Positions 1 through 12,207 are shown, numbered from the stretch's first letter. The stretch: 64,000 bases of DNA from Gigaspora margarita (GCA_009809945.1 WTPW01001166.1:153793-217792), one strand, 5' to 3'. The notes: a model not told the origin generated them from the letters alone. Numbers and translations: made by a program.

Positions 1-1135
1 CATATTGCTAAAACACTATATAATTTACTATATGTTAAATTAATTTCACACTTTAACATACTACATCAAGTTAATTATTTCGTTAACATATTACTAAATA
101 TACTATTAAAAATTAAATTATTTCTTCTTTAACATACTATATGCTAAAATTATTTCCACTTTAACATACTACTAAAAACAAAATTATTTTATTTTAACGT
201 CTACAACATCTTCCGTTCGTTCGGCTCTATGATCATTCGTAGTCAAATATACAGGCCAATCAAGATGAAATTTTCTTATTGAGAATATACATGTGATATT
301 GATATGATACACGTATAAATTATGCAAATGATTTAATTTATGTGAATTAATGCGATTGCTTTAACTAACTAAATCAATCAATTTTCTTAATCAAGGTTGC
401 AAACCACTGATGATATTGTAGACTAGCAACTTATGAGCATACAAATGCTCATAATGTATAATGTCACTCATTTACTTAAGATATAATTGGCTTGTCCTCT
501 AATAATTGTTTAACGTAATCTATGTACTTATTCTAAAAGTAAAATTTATTTATCAATTTTTTTAATCTTATAGCAAAGAAACTTAGATGATCCTATAACC
601 AATACAAATCAGTATTCAAAATTTTGACTTACATTTATACCCAGATTAAAAAAATTGTCAAATTCTAATTCTAAGCAAATGGTCATATTTTTGAGACACC
701 TACTTTTTAACAAAATACAAATTATATTATCTTTCCATTCAATTTTTAAATAAATTAATATGAACACATAGTAACGTATGAGATCGAATGGCATAAGAAA
801 AATTAACTACTAACTTAAATCTTCAGTTATTCAAATAATTTATGGTACTTGAAGAATAATAGAAAATTTATTCGCATCAGAGCCCTATACGTACCTGAAT
901 ACAGGAATAGAAGTGAAATGATATGATTTTATAAGTAATGATCATCGCTAAACGTAACTATGTAACGGTAACATTTAAATATTTGTTGTTATTTAAGCAC
1001 ATCTGTGGTAGTCAAATGCCCATAAATATTTTTATCATACTTTTCACCATTAAATTTTAGGACTAGAGGAATCTGAGCATTTTTACTTCTGTGTTAATTA
1101 ATTCGTTCTATATATTTGCATTTATAGATCCAGCC
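1..1135 (+). other. 5' flank of Sel1/kinase gene, paralogous spacer
   Basis: No gene is visible. The stretch aligns by eye with 11035-13231 and 29450-30620, the regions upstream of the two other Sel1 copies; shared landmarks include runs such as CTTTAACATACTACT, TTATACCCAGATTAAAAAAA and CCTGAATA. It is the insertion-free version of the spacer: the sites that hold a MITE and a foldback element in the 11-13 kb copy are empty here (near 655 and 802). A sequence ending TTTATAG just before the start region at 1130 could be the acceptor of a 5'UTR intron, since all three copies keep a TATAG there; this is inference. Confidence 0.6.
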
Positions 1136-3262
1136 ATGATTAGCGCAAATGAAAGAGAGGAATTTGAAAGGTATTTAAAATCTGCCGAAAGTGGTGATTC
1201 TGATGGACAATGCAATCTTGGAGTCTGCTATGAAAAAGGCATGGGCACAGCCAGGGATGAAAAAAAAGCATTTGAGTGGTATTTAAAATCTGCTGAAGGT
1301 GGAAATTCCCGAGGGCAATGCTACATTGGAAATTGTTATGAAGAAGGCGTAGGCACAACCAAGAATGAAATCAAGGCATTTGAATGGTATTTGAAATCTG
1401 CTGAAGGTGGCAATTTTCCAGGACAATGCTGTCTTGGATCCTGCTATGAAAAAGGCATAGGCACAGCCAAGGATGAAATTAAGGCATTTAAATGGTACTT
1501 GAAATCTGCTGAAGGTGGCAATTCTCAAGGACAATGCAATCTNNNNNNNNNNNNNNNNNNNNNNNNNNNNNNNNNNNNNNNNNNNNNNNNNNNNNNNNNN
1601 NNNNNNNNNNNNNNNNNNNNNNNNNNNNNNNNNNNNNNNNNNNNNNNNNNNNNNNNNNNNNNNNNNNNNNNNNNNNNNNNNNNNNNNNNNNNNNNNNNNN
1701 NNNNNNNNNNNNNNNNNNNNNNNNNNNNNNNNNNNNNNNNNNNNNNNNNNNNNNNNNNNNNNNNNNNNNNNNNNNNNNNNNNNNNNNNNNNNNNNNNNNN
1801 NNNNNNNNNNNNNNNNNNNNNNNNNNNNNNNNNNNNNNNNNNNNNNNNNNNNNNNNNNNNNNNNNNNNNNNNNNNNNNNNNNNNNNNNNNNNNNNNNNNN
1901 NNNNNNNNNNNNNNNAAGGATGAAATTAAGGCATTTGAATGGTATTTAAAATCTGCTAAAGGAGGCGATTTTTCAGCACAAAATAATATTGGATACTGCT
2001 ATGAGAATGGCATAGGCATAACCAAGGATGAAAAAAAAGAATTTGAATGGTATTTAAAATCTGCTAAAAATGGCAATTACAGTGGTCAGTATAAAGTTGG
2101 ATTATGTTATCGAGACGGTATTGGAACATTTCCTAATCAAGAAAAAGCCAATGAATGGTTACAAAAAGCAAAGAGGAATGAATATCGACGAAAAACTAAT
2201 TGCAAAAATGTTGACGATGATTTTTTAAAAACCTTATCGTCTGAAAATAATTTATCAATGTCATTTATTCCATTTAGTGAATTTGAATTTATAGAAAAGA
2301 TTGGAGAAGGAGGGTTTGCATCTGTTTTTACTGCCATTTGGACGCAAAAAATTGCAAACGCCACTAAAAAAGAAATTGTTGCACTTAAATTATTTAATGG
2401 ACCAAAAAATAGCTACCAAGAATTTATAAAAGAGGTAAATACCATAATATATTTATGAAATTTTATTGTTTGTAAAATTTTTAATATTTATAATTTTTTA
2501 AAGTTAATTGCATATTCTAAAATTGGAACTAAAAGTCTTACATTTTTACAATGTTATGGAGTATCGAAAGATGAAACTAGCAATAAATATATTTTAGTTA
2601 TGCAATACGCAGAAAAGGGATCTTTACGTAAGAATCTTGAAGAAATCGCAAAAATGAAATGGGAGAAAAAATTAGAATTATTATCTTATATTGCATTAGA
2701 TCTTCAATTAATTCATTCGCATGATATTATTCATTGTGATTTACATAGTGGAAATATATTTCAAAATAAATTACATAATGCGTATATTGGTGATTTAGGA
2801 CTTGCAATTGCAATTAATAAAACATTAGATACGGATCCTAAAGGAATATATGGAGTTTGGCCATACATAGCTCCAGAGATTTTGCGTAATGAAACCAGCT
2901 TTACTAAATCATCAGATATTTATTCATTTGGAATGATTATGTTGGAAATTTCTTCAGGAAGAATTGTATTGTCTGAATACAATGATTCACCTATGATAAT
3001 TTGTCCGGGATTTAAACCAACTGTTATTAATGGTACAGCAAAGTGCTATGTAGAACTTTTAGAAAGTTGTTGGAACGATAATCCAGAAAACCGACCATCT
3101 GCTTCAAAAATTTATGAAACTATTTTAAATTGGAAAAATAATTCAAAAATTTTAAACGAATTTTTAAAATCTGATGAAGAAATGGTAATCGAAAATAAAA
3201 TAAATGTTGTTAGTAATATAATTTATGGCAGCGAATTTATCTTATTTAGTAGCATCCCTTGA
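1136..3262 (+). CDS. Sel1-like repeat protein kinase (two exons)
   Basis: Predicted cytoplasmic kinase with N-terminal Sel1 (TPR-like) repeats, a large family in arbuscular mycorrhizal fungi; Sel1 repeats usually bind partner proteins. Exon 1 is 1136-2434 and exon 2 is 2504-3262; the 69-bp phase-0 intron (GTAAAT...AAAG) joins FIKE to LIAY and keeps the kinase frame. ATG 1136 was chosen because the frame upstream opens only with GTG and the ATG has a CAGCC context. About 685 residues, including the unresolved gap 1543-1915. Repeats are 36 residues, consensus GQCxLGxCYExGxGTxKDE; five are complete and two are cut by the gap. Kinase landmarks: glycine loop GEGGFASV (390-397), Lys418 in ALK, HCDLHSGN with Asp512 and Asn517, DLG with Asp530 in place of DFG, APE 556-558, Arg630. 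Spacings match an active kinase. Resembles tyrosine-kinase-like kinases; substrate unknown. Confidence 0.88.
1543..1915. other. Assembly gap inside Sel1 repeats
   Basis: A run of 373 N. The reading frame is the same on both sides, but three 36-residue repeats would leave 15 bases over, so the gap length is probably an estimate and the repeat number is unknown. The near-identical 108-bp repeats explain why assembly failed here. Confidence 0.95.
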
Positions 3263-3723
3263 ATGTATCCAATTTGGCGCCGCTTTAGGAATTCGCACCA
3301 ATTAATTATATTGTGATTTATACAATTAATTTACACGAATTACAATAATAAAATTAGAAATTTTAATAAAACAAATTCACCATTTTTCAAATGTAAAACT
3401 TTATTTCTAATTAATTTGTGTTCTTATATTTTGAAAAAGTACTCTTTGTTTCTTCATAAATTTCAGTCTATTGTATAGTTATTCGAATTCAAAGAACTAT
3501 TCTCATGCGTTTTTAATATTATTTTTCATATTGTATTTCATAATGTTTTTTATACTGTTTTTTGAATTTTTTTCACAGATCAAAATATAGTAATTTATCA
3601 AAATTCCAATTAAATACATGAAATAATGAAGTAATACAAGCTCAAATATGTATAGTTAATAAATAATTATTTTACGATTAAAAAAAGGTCCTAAACCATA
3701 TCTTAACATGAAAAAAATGATGC
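3263..3723. other. Intergenic, no feature seen
   Basis: AT-rich 3' flank of the kinase gene. No open reading frame or repeat stands out. Confidence 0.5.
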
Positions 3724-3724
3724 A

Positions 3725-4520
3725 ATTGAACCTCCCCAAACCGTAGGGTAGGAGGCACGGTAAAATTTTTGGGCATGCCCCAGGAGGCATGCCTCAGGCC
3801 AAGGCATGCCCTACTTATCATGCCCCGGGCATGCCTCTAGTATATAAATCATATAATAAATTGCTCATGCAACATGATAACTTTCGTTATAGTATCAAAT
3901 ATATGTAATTATATAAGTACTTAAATCAGAAATAAGTTCACGTTATTTAATATAGACCTCATTCGTGCACTTCGCTAATAATTTTAGGATCAATTTCTAT
4001 AATATTAAATTTATACAAAATATATTAGTTATTAAAAATAATAGATTAAGCTAAATAGCACTATTATAAAGATCTTTAAACTTATATTGAACATCTTTAA
4101 GTTTATAAGATTTATATTGCTAATAATCATTTGATTTTTAAGTAGAGTACTTTGATTTTGAGATTGTTTTATATAGTGATAGTAGGCAACATTAGCGTTC
4201 TTGTAAAATAAAAAGTGAAATAGAGTTATATCAGCCAATCATACGAATGGGACTTACTCGTGATCACATGATATGGGCATGCCTTCTGGTCCAAAGGCAT
4301 GCCCACAGGCATGCCCCCTAGGCATGCCTCATAGGCATGCCCAGAGACCCCGTGCCTCCTACCCTACCAAACCGGTATGCATGATGGGCAGATTTTATAT
4401 CAGTATTGATCAGTTTAAACTATTAGATTCATATAGCAGAAACGGACTTGGTAGATTAATTGTTTATCAGATTTAAAAGGTTATCGGTTTTGACAGGATC
4501 TTTTTTGTGAGGTTCAACTG
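3725..4520 (-). mobile_element. pogo/Tc1-type MITE, split by a nested element
   Basis: The right end reads GAGGTTCAACTG followed by TA. Reverse-complemented, 4376-4520 aligns with the MITE at 50568-50745 (shared: CAGTTGAxCCTC, GATCCTGTCAAA, CTGATAACCT, AATCTAC.AAGTCC). The left end is TTGAACCTC at 3726. The interior is displaced by the element at 3744-4366. The left TA is not clear, so that boundary is approximate. No coding capacity. Confidence 0.6.
3744..4366. mobile_element. hAT-like nonautonomous element rich in GGCATGCC
   Basis: 17-bp perfect terminal inverted repeat TAGGGTAGGAGGCACGG (3744-3760 and 4350-4366), flanked by the 8-bp direct duplication CCAAACCG (3736-3743 and 4367-4374). 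An 8-bp duplication is typical of hAT. Just inside both ends are several copies of the self-complementary motif GGCATGCC (for example 3771, 3787, 4293, 4331), clustered like subterminal protein-binding sites. The 623-bp interior encodes nothing convincing. It sits inside an older pogo-type MITE. Confidence 0.82.
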
Positions 4521-4911
4521 TAATTTATAAATATTATAAGATTTCATAATCAGTTTCATAAGCAATTTACAGTTAAGAAGAGCAATTGACCAATTAATAA
4601 AATAATGATTTATAATTATTAAACAGTTTCATAAATGTTTTCATAAACGATTCATAAGTTGGATTATAACTAAGGCAAGCAAATAATCAATTAAATATAA
4701 TCGTACAATTTAATTTTACTGGAAATATGCAATTTCACATAAATTATTGGATTAAAATTTATGAAATATTATTTTTTAATGTTTAATAATCACCAAAATT
4801 AAAAAAAAAAGCCGCCTATGCTCAGTATTGAATTTTAATCTGACGCAAATTTTAATTTGCCGTACAACATTTATATTTAAAACGTTAATTAGAGATAGGT
4901 GAAATATGATA
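4521..4911. other. Intergenic, no feature seen
   Basis: AT-rich; nothing recognised. Confidence 0.4.
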
Positions 4912-4913
4912 TA

Positions 4914-6173
4914 CAGTGGCATACCATATTATTACGGACACTTTTTGGACGGCCATCGCTCAAAATCGGGTAAGTAACCGCAGTACGAAATTTATGTCAT
5001 GTGTTTGGCAGTTCTCATGGTACAACATACTAAAATTTGATGCAATTTCATTAGGTTACGCCGGAGTTATGCAATAGATAAGACAAATTACTGTTTTTGG
5101 ATTAGTACGAAAATCGATTTTGCCAAATTTCTTTTTTTAAAAAAAAATTCACCAAAAGTCGAATTTTGTCTCAAATCGCTTGCTCAAGTGTTGTGTGAAA
5201 CCTAGGCAACGTCACACAATATAAAAAAAGCACATTTGTATGACAAATCAGGGCGCAATTGGACAAGAAAAGATAAGTTCATCTTTTTTTCCCTACAATA
5301 ACGATCGGTAGCCAGAAAACTTGACAATGAACGAAAAACTTTATGATCTCGACGATTTTGTTTATTCTAGTGTCGCTGTGAAAAGTTCGTAGCATCAAAA
5401 GTAACAAAGGAGTTCCATATGGTAAGTACCTTTAAGGCACGAAAAAAGGGTAAAAAAAAAAAGGACTAGACGTCCAAATCGCATAACCCTTCTGAGTGTA
5501 CTAGTCTCAAGAGCCTAATTACTAGCGAAACCCACAGCCTAAACTTATTTCAAATTATTAACACTTTCTAAAGACTAAAAAAAAAAAAATTACTAGACCA
5601 TTCGTCGAAGAAAGCTTGGGATCTCGTATTGCCTTCTTGAGCCGTTTGTCTCCCTGCTCCCATAACAACTGGTCTTATAAAACTGTAGACATTTTTGTGG
5701 TCCAATGAATTCACGATTTATCTTTTTTGGGGTTCTTCTGTTAGATTTAGTGTGGGCCGTATAAGGTTTGAGGTGTGGAATATTGAATATTTGAGTCGCA
5801 TTTTTAAGTATGACTATAGACTTACTAATTGGGCTTGATTCTTCTGGTCTTGATGTCCGATTGTATTATCTCTTGCAATAAAGTTAAAGGAGAACCTATA
5901 CGATATGAAAATATGTATATAATTATTTTTTTAAAAAAAAAAAAAAAAATAAAAAAAATAGTCTAAAATTTAGCTTTTCGTACAAATCAAAAAACCAAGT
6001 TTTTGTGTTTTTTGGCATAATTTCTTTATAATCTATCGTAATCGTACGAAATTTTAATATGTCATAATTTGTGATCTACTGATCATGTGACCCGAATTTC
6101 GTGCTGCGGTTACTGACCCGATTTTGAGCAATGGCCGCCCAAAAAGTGTCCGTAATAATATGGTAGGTCACTG
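4914..6173. mobile_element. Decayed Tc1/mariner-like transposon
   Basis: Long terminal inverted repeats start CAGTG and share the stretch ACCATATTATTACGGACAC and then CTCAAAATCGGGT over at least 70 bp. The target is TA on both sides (4912-4913 and 6174-6175). At 1260 bp it has the size of a one-gene Tc1/mariner element, but its transposase frame is destroyed. Confidence 0.8.
5692..5857 (+). pseudogene. Tc1-like DDE transposase fragment
   Basis: One frame reads FLWSNEFTIYLFW followed by about 35 more residues to a stop. The WSxE-FT-LF pattern resembles the region around the second catalytic Asp of Tc1-like DDE transposases (WSDExxFxLF), with Asn in the place of Asp. A stop lies directly upstream and no neighbouring frame continues it. 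The call depends mainly on its place inside a TA-flanked CAGTG element. Confidence 0.45.
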
Positions 6174-6175
6174 TA

Positions 6176-7570
6176 AGTGCGTATTATCATAATAATGCGC
6201 ATAATAGGTAAAATGCGTATGATACCGCATGATAAAAAATAGTTTTTTTTTGAAAATTTTATATCATTAGATTGGATCAATTTGGTTTGGTGGTTTACAT
6301 AGATTCTTCTCTCATAAGAGAAGAGAAAAGGTTAAATCATATATTGAAATCAAAAAAAAACTTGAGAATTTACACGAATTTTTGTCTCGAATTGCACATC
6401 TTCGATGTTCATTCATTTCCTTTCAATTTTTTTTTGGAAACTTTCATGATTCCTGTTCTTAATTCCGCCATTATTTTGCACTACGGCTTAAATTACTGTC
6501 TGTGCATACGTCATATTCGTCCATATCCATATTATATATTTTAGTGATGGGATAAAATGTACACTAATGCGCATGAATCCTCAGTGCGCAAGAAATCTAT
6601 CCCTATGCCCAGTATAAATCACAATAACATTTTGGCTACGTTCTCTTTAAAAAGTTTGCAGTTTAATTACCAACAACATATCAAGTTCTGAAGTTTCGAA
6701 TAGTTTTATAGGATTTTAATTTACCAATTTTGTGATATGCCTGTTAATTATGAAGCAGAATCAATCATTATACCCAATTTATACTAAGCAACAAAGCTGC
6801 TTAAGACAAATATATATTTATATATATATTTATTTAATGATTTAAGGAAGTTTTAAATAAATTTTGAGTAAAATTTTATATCACAGCTAAATACTTTTTT
6901 TTTTTTGTTTTTTTTTAAAAGCAATAATTGCCATGATACTGAAATTTTTCCGTAATCAAAGTAGCATAGTGGACATTCGATTTGATTGGCTTAATACCTA
7001 TGTCACACAATATAAAAAATTTTTAAAATAAATCTTACTATGAAAAGACACTTTGTTAATTGGTAATTTATGATTTCATATAGTAAAAGTTTTTACAAAC
7101 CATTTTTTAATATTCTTTAACTCTTTATGTCTTTGTTGAAAAAAGATCAGTATAGATCCGTATCACTAAGAACTTCGCTTAGAAGACAATATTTTAATAT
7201 ATAAAAATAAGTAAATATATTTATTAATAAGTTCTAAATGTTAAAAATGGGAAGATTATGTTACATTTAAGATTCAACCTTGAACTTTCACGTGTAATTT
7301 CAATAGCAATATAATTTATACTATATTTATAGTTCTTAATTTTATAGAAGTATAGCATCAAATAAATTAATAGATATACTGTAACTTTGTTTTGAGTTAA
7401 ACAGCTTGATAATATATACGTATAAGTAGTTTTATTAGAATTTCATTAATTATATAGATTTGAGGTTATGTGCGTCTCTAATAAAGTTGTAATGTCTTAA
7501 AATAAAATAGAATTATTATTTAATTAATAATAGGCAAAAATAAAGCGCTTCGCTAATAGTTAAAAAATAT
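6176..7570. other. Intergenic, no gene seen
   Basis: AT-rich, with TA-rich low-complexity DNA at 6815-6835. A 90-codon frame at 6272-6544 starts with TTG and resembles nothing; I do not regard it as a gene. Confidence 0.4.
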
Positions 7571-7723
7571 ATTAATTGTGACAGATTAAAATGAAATCGG
7601 TTTAAAATGAAATAAGTATAGTATAAAAAAATTGACAAGCCATCAAAAATAATTTATTGTGGGGGAACATTGTTTAGGGCATTTCATTTTAATCCGATTT
7701 CATTATGATATGCGACATTAATT
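7571..7723. mobile_element. MITE upstream of F-box/LRR gene 1
   Basis: Imperfect inverted ends: TTAATTGTGACAGAT on the left and its counterpart ending ATGTCGCATATCATAATG on the right (reverse complement), then AATGAAATCGG on both arms. Related ends occur at 53656-53883, and a right end survives at about 26210-26225 in the paralogous spacer. No gene inside. Confidence 0.5.
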
Positions 7724-7905
7724 ACCTGCATATTAGATTTTGATTGATTAATGATCATGTTACATTTATTAATCAATCCAATCAAATCAGATGTACCTGA
7801 CAATTTAAAGCGAGTTGTAATGTTCCACAACATTTATTTGTTATATATATATTATGTACTTTATGTACTGTACGTAAATTTTAAAATTTTTAATCGATTT
7901 TCAAT

Positions 7906-9318
7906 ATGATAACATTACCGAATGAATGTTACTATATGATATTTAATAACCTCCGGCCTGATCATAAAAACTTATTTTTGTGTGCTCTTGTAAACCGTCA
8001 TTGGTGTAGATTAGTTATTCCAATATTGTGGAGTGATCCGGAAGAACATTTCACTGATATAAGACTTATAAGAATATTTCTTTTAACTTTAAATGCTGAA
8101 GAACAAGCTCTATTAATTCCTTTTAATATTACACTTCCAAATCATCCTAAACCATTATTTGATTATACAAATTATATCACATCTATTAATAATTATTTGT
8201 ATTATGGAATTAGAAATTGGCTTTATGATATAAAATATAAACCATTTATAACTGAATGCGAGTTAGAAAATGCTGTTAAATGTTCTTTAATTACAATGTT
8301 TCTACGAACTAGTAAGAATCTTAAATATTTACATCTTAATGAATTTTTTTGTAATCAATTAATACTTGAAAGTCTTTATAAGAACAATACAATTACCACT
8401 ATGAATTTATATAAGATTGGTAATAATTTTAAACGTAAGGCAATAGATACTTTAGTAAAGATCCTTTATAAAAATTCTACTCTGATTTCTTTAGACCTTT
8501 TTGATAATAATTTGGGATTTGAAATTGTAAAACCATTAATAAATGCACTTTACAAGAATAATACCCTGAGTCATTTGAATCTTAATAGTAATAATCTTGG
8601 ATCAGAAGGAGGGAAATCATTAGCAAATTTACTTTGTAAGAATACCACAATTATTTCTTTGGATCTTACTAATAATAAGCTTAAATCTGAAGGATCAAAA
8701 GCATTAATAGATACACTTTATAAGAATTCCATGTTGAAAAATTTGAGCCTTTGGCATAATGGTCTTGGATCATCCGAAGGAAAATCATTAGCAGACGTAC
8801 TTTGCAAAAATACCGCACTGACTTGTTTAAATCTTGGCTATAATAATCTTGGATCAGAAGGAGCAAAAGTATTAGCAGATGCGCTTTATAAGAACGCCAC
8901 CTTGACTTCTTTGAATCTTAGTATTAATAATATTGGATTAGAGGGAGGGAAAGCATTAGCAGATGTACTTTGCAAAAACTCAATGCTGAAAGATTTGAAT
9001 CTTAACTCAAATAAACTTGGATCTGAAGGAGGAAAAGCTTTAGCAGATGCACTTTGCAAGAACTCCACGCTGAAAGATTTGAATCTTAACTCAAATGAAC
9101 TTGGATCTGAAGGAGGAAAAGCTTTAGCAGATGCACTTTGCAAAAACTCTACGCTGAAAGATTTGCATCTTAGTTGGAATAAACTCGGATTAGAAGGAGG
9201 AAAAGCATTATCAGATGCACTTTGCAAGAACATTACGCTGACTTTTTTAGATATTAAATATAATGATATTGACTTTATTATAAAATCGAACAATTCAAGT
9301 ATTGAAATATTGCAATGA
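7906..9318 (+). CDS. F-box and LRR (28-residue type) protein, copy 1
   Basis: 470 residues, single exon, ATG 7906. Residues 3-42 (LPNECYYMIFNNL... LVNRHWCRLVIPILW) look like an F-box, the Skp1-binding end of an SCF ubiquitin ligase. From residue 189 come nine complete 28-residue leucine-rich repeats (consensus KNxTLxxLNLxxNxLG then SEGGKALADALC) and a partial tenth, the ribonuclease-inhibitor/NLRC3 type. Expected role: recruiting a protein to ubiquitination through the LRR face; the target is unknown. Repeats 7 and 8 (8974-9057 and 9058-9141) differ at only four of 84 bases, so repeat number changed recently. Paralogue of 26357-27538; upstream 7640-7905 and downstream spacers are also duplicated. 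No clear promoter motif beyond a TATATATATA run near 7843. Confidence 0.85.
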   Translation: MITLPNECYYMIFNNLRPDHKNLFLCALVNRHWCRLVIPILWSDPEEHFTDIRLIRIFLLTLNAEEQALLIPFNITLPNHPKPLFDYTNYITSINNYLYYGIRNWLYDIKYKPFITECELENAVKCSLITMFLRTSKNLKYLHLNEFFCNQLILESLYKNNTITTMNLYKIGNNFKRKAIDTLVKILYKNSTLISLDLFDNNLGFEIVKPLINALYKNNTLSHLNLNSNNLGSEGGKSLANLLCKNTTIISLDLTNNKLKSEGSKALIDTLYKNSMLKNLSLWHNGLGSSEGKSLADVLCKNTALTCLNLGYNNLGSEGAKVLADALYKNATLTSLNLSINNIGLEGGKALADVLCKNSMLKDLNLNSNKLGSEGGKALADALCKNSTLKDLNLNSNELGSEGGKALADALCKNSTLKDLHLSWNKLGLEGGKALSDALCKNITLTFLDIKYNDIDFIIKSNNSSIEILQ

Positions 9319-11034
9319 AGTATAATATTAATAAATTAGATTAAACCCTTATTTTTAAAATATTCATCTGACAAATGCTTTAACAAATAATACTTTTGTA
9401 AATTTTTTAAATTTTATTTTCTTTATTTTTTTAATATTGCATTTGTAAATTTTTTTAAGTTTTATTTTCTTTATTTTTTAATATTGCATGTATAAATTTA
9501 AGTTTATACAATGGTATCATTGATGAAGAGAAACGACAATGCATAATTATTTAAAAACAATAGCCCATCGATAATTTTGATCACATTAGTGCTTATTGCA
9601 TTCGCCACGTAATACACATCCACAATATTCGGAATGGCAAATATTACTTTTACGAAATGAACACCTTAATTTTGTAGTTTGTTCTGTTATAAATGCAGTT
9701 GCATTTGCTTCTTGCATGTTCAGTTGCATACGTAATGTTTTTGTGTCTAGTGACCGTGTCAAATTTTGCTATTCCGCAACTTTTCTTAAAGAGATAAATG
9801 TGCCAAGTAGAATTATATCAAGTGCTGGATATTCGTTAGTGCCCAGTGATTTTAATTTGCTTGCCATGTCAATATTACATATTTTTTATTAATAAAATTT
9901 ATTTTATCCGTATCCCGATGATTTTGACAAATTACAGCATAAATTCTTCGATAGGATATTTTTCAGGTTTAATATTTAGCTCATCTGTATTTCTAATTTT
10001 ATGCACCATAAATATATGAAGAACTAAGTATTTGAACTTTGGACCTTTATGTATATTTGTGGGGTTTCGCGAAAATGTCAAATTTGAACGAACCTTAATA
10101 TTTCTTTAATTTTTTTTCGAATAAAAAATAATTAAATTTAAAATTTAATTTTTATTTGAGAGGGGTGCTGCAGAAGAGGGGAAATCGAAGATCTACGGAA
10201 GCCAATTTTTATGTTATAAATATCATAATAAAATATCAGAAAATACAAATCTCAAAGAGCTATTATAAAATTTTATTAATATAACTGCTTCTGTGTTTTA
10301 AGTAAAAAATGATCCAGATCTTATTTTAAATAGATTTGCGTAAAAAACATTTTTTTAAAAATTTGTCATTTTCCTCCTTTTCTTTAACATACCTCCCATT
10401 TCATTAATATTTTATATTTGCTTTATGAAATCAATATTAAATCAGTGCAATTGAATTTGACATACTAGATACTGTATGTCATATTCTGATCGAGATTAAT
10501 TTTAAAATGATACTTCAATTCGGAATCAACATAAATCATAAATAAATCGAAGTGAAAGTATTTGATAAGCTTAAATGTAGTTTATGTGGCTATGAATCTT
10601 GATCAAAACCTGAACCTTCAAGATGATATATTCAATGGACACTTGTAAAAGATTTAGAACCAGCTAGCAGTTATTGTAATTAAATTTTATGTTATATAAA
10701 AATAGCATTGTTGATTCAATTGAATAAATCCGATAACGTATAAAGAAATGTTATGATTTGGGTAACTAGACTATTAAACAAACTAAAGGAAATATAAGTA
10801 TTGGAAAAATTCGTAATTCAATTACAAGTATTCAGCTTGGATAGTCAACTAATCTAATTTTAAGATTTATTGCTTTTTCTTATGCAAAAAAAAAGCTTTA
10901 CTTTTTAATACAGCGCTCAACTAAAAAAATAAAAAACTGATTCTTTTATACTTTATACAGTATTTATAGTTAGCGATATTACCTTAATTAATTTTTAAAT
11001 TAATATTTGCTATGAAATATTAAAATGATTATTC
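9319..11034. other. Spacer of segmental duplication
   Basis: Aligns with 27539-29449 through most of its length (for example TATTACTTTTACGAAATGAAC, AGCTATTATAAAATTTTATT, TTCAGCTTGGATAGTCAACT). Apart from the cysteine-rich remnant at 9586-9866 I see no gene. Similarity outside genes shows that the block was duplicated as DNA, not as processed transcripts. Confidence 0.7.
9586..9866 (-). pseudogene. Cysteine-rich coding remnant
   Basis: On the minus strand an ATG (9866) opens a 32-codon frame ending in TAG. The next stretch in the same frame runs to a TAA at 9586 and ends with CSFRKSNICHSEYCGCVLRG. The C-x-K-S-x2-C-x4-C-x-C-x4-C spacing is like zinc-binding cysteine-rich (CXC-type) domains, with one expected Cys replaced by Phe. 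The paralogous spacer (27820-28135) keeps a degenerate version with several frameshifts. Identity is uncertain; it may be part of a lost gene between the F-box and Sel1 genes. Confidence 0.3.
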
Positions 11035-11744
11035 CTCTTTAGCATACTATATACTAAAATTATTTCATTTTAACATACAACTAAAAACTCACACTTTAAC
11101 GCACTACAATATTATCACTCTATTATCATTCGTTTTTAGAATAATCAAATATACACGCCAAATCAAGATGAAAATGAGAATATACATGTGATATTGATAT
11201 GATATAAATTATGTAAATGATTTAAATTATGTGTATTAATGTGATTGGTTTAACCACGTTAGTTCAATCAATTTCCTTGTCTCTATTTATATTCGCAATA
11301 TTTACAACACTTGAAGAAAAGGCACATGAGAGCCCAGTTTTTCATTGAGAAAAGAGAGAAAATTCATATTCTTTCCAATGTCAAGTAAGATTAATAAATC
11401 TAAATTTATTTTTTTTTTTTTGTTTAATAGCTTGTCCCGTAATTATTTGACTTGATCAAAGACTCAAGCCACTAAAGATACTGTAGATTAGCATCTTGTG
11501 AGGATTCAATTGCTCATAATATATAATGTTACTCAATTTCTTAAGTTATATTGGTTTATGGGTTGGTTTATCCCCAAATAACCATATAATGCAATCTATG
11601 TACTTATTCTAAACGTAATGTTATTTATCAATTTTTTTAATTGTTATAGTAATGGAGCCTAGATAATCATCTATCCAACATATAACAAATACAAATCAGT
11701 ATTCAAATTTTTGACTTACATTTATACCCAGATTAAAAAAAATT

Positions 11745-12064
11745 GGGTGGCAATCATTTCACCGACAATCACTTCACAGACACCATATTTCACCGACAAA
11801 TTATTGACCGACAAGTTCATTTTACCGACAGTTCATTTCACCGAAGCTCATTTCACCGACAAAGTAATTCTGGTCATTGTCATTAGGGTTAGGGTAGAGT
11901 CAGGGTAAAATTAGGGTTAAAGTTAGTGTGCTGTATAGAAAAAAACTTGTCGGTGGAATGAGCTTTGGTGAAATGAACTGTCGATAAAATGAACTTGTCG
12001 GTCAATAATTTGTCGGTGAAATGGGGTGTCTGTGAAGTGATTTTCGGTGAAATAATACGGACCC
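11745..12064. mobile_element. 320-bp MITE, long TIRs, 9-bp TSD (MULE type)
   Basis: Terminal inverted repeats of about 120 bp begin GGGT and carry repeated ATTTCACCGAC-like units; the ends differ only slightly. The flanks are AAAAAAATT on both sides (11736-11744 and 12065-12073). The paralogous spacers at about 648 and 30175 have a single AAAAAAATT and no insert, so this is a proven insertion. A 9-bp duplication fits Mutator-like transposition. The roughly 60-bp centre consists of TTAGGG-like repeats. Confidence 0.88.
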
Positions 12065-12207
12065 AAAAAAATTAGCCAAATTTTAATTCTAAGCGAATGT
12101 TATTTTTTATGCAATAGTATTATCTTACCATTCAATTGTTAAGTAAAAATAATATTAGCACTTAGTAATGACGAGTAACGCATATGATTGAATGACATAA
12201 AGATTAA

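Noticed and set aside
1140-1534. Minus-strand open frames over the Sel1 repeats
   Set aside because: Antisense shadows of the repeated coding sequence; the same occurs at 30660-31480 and over the LRR genes.
4273-4476. 67-codon open frame
   Set aside because: Lies across GGCATGCC repeats of a hAT-like element and its junction; no homology.
6272-6544. 90-codon frame as a gene
   Set aside because: Starts with TTG, has no motif, and lies in plain AT-rich spacer.
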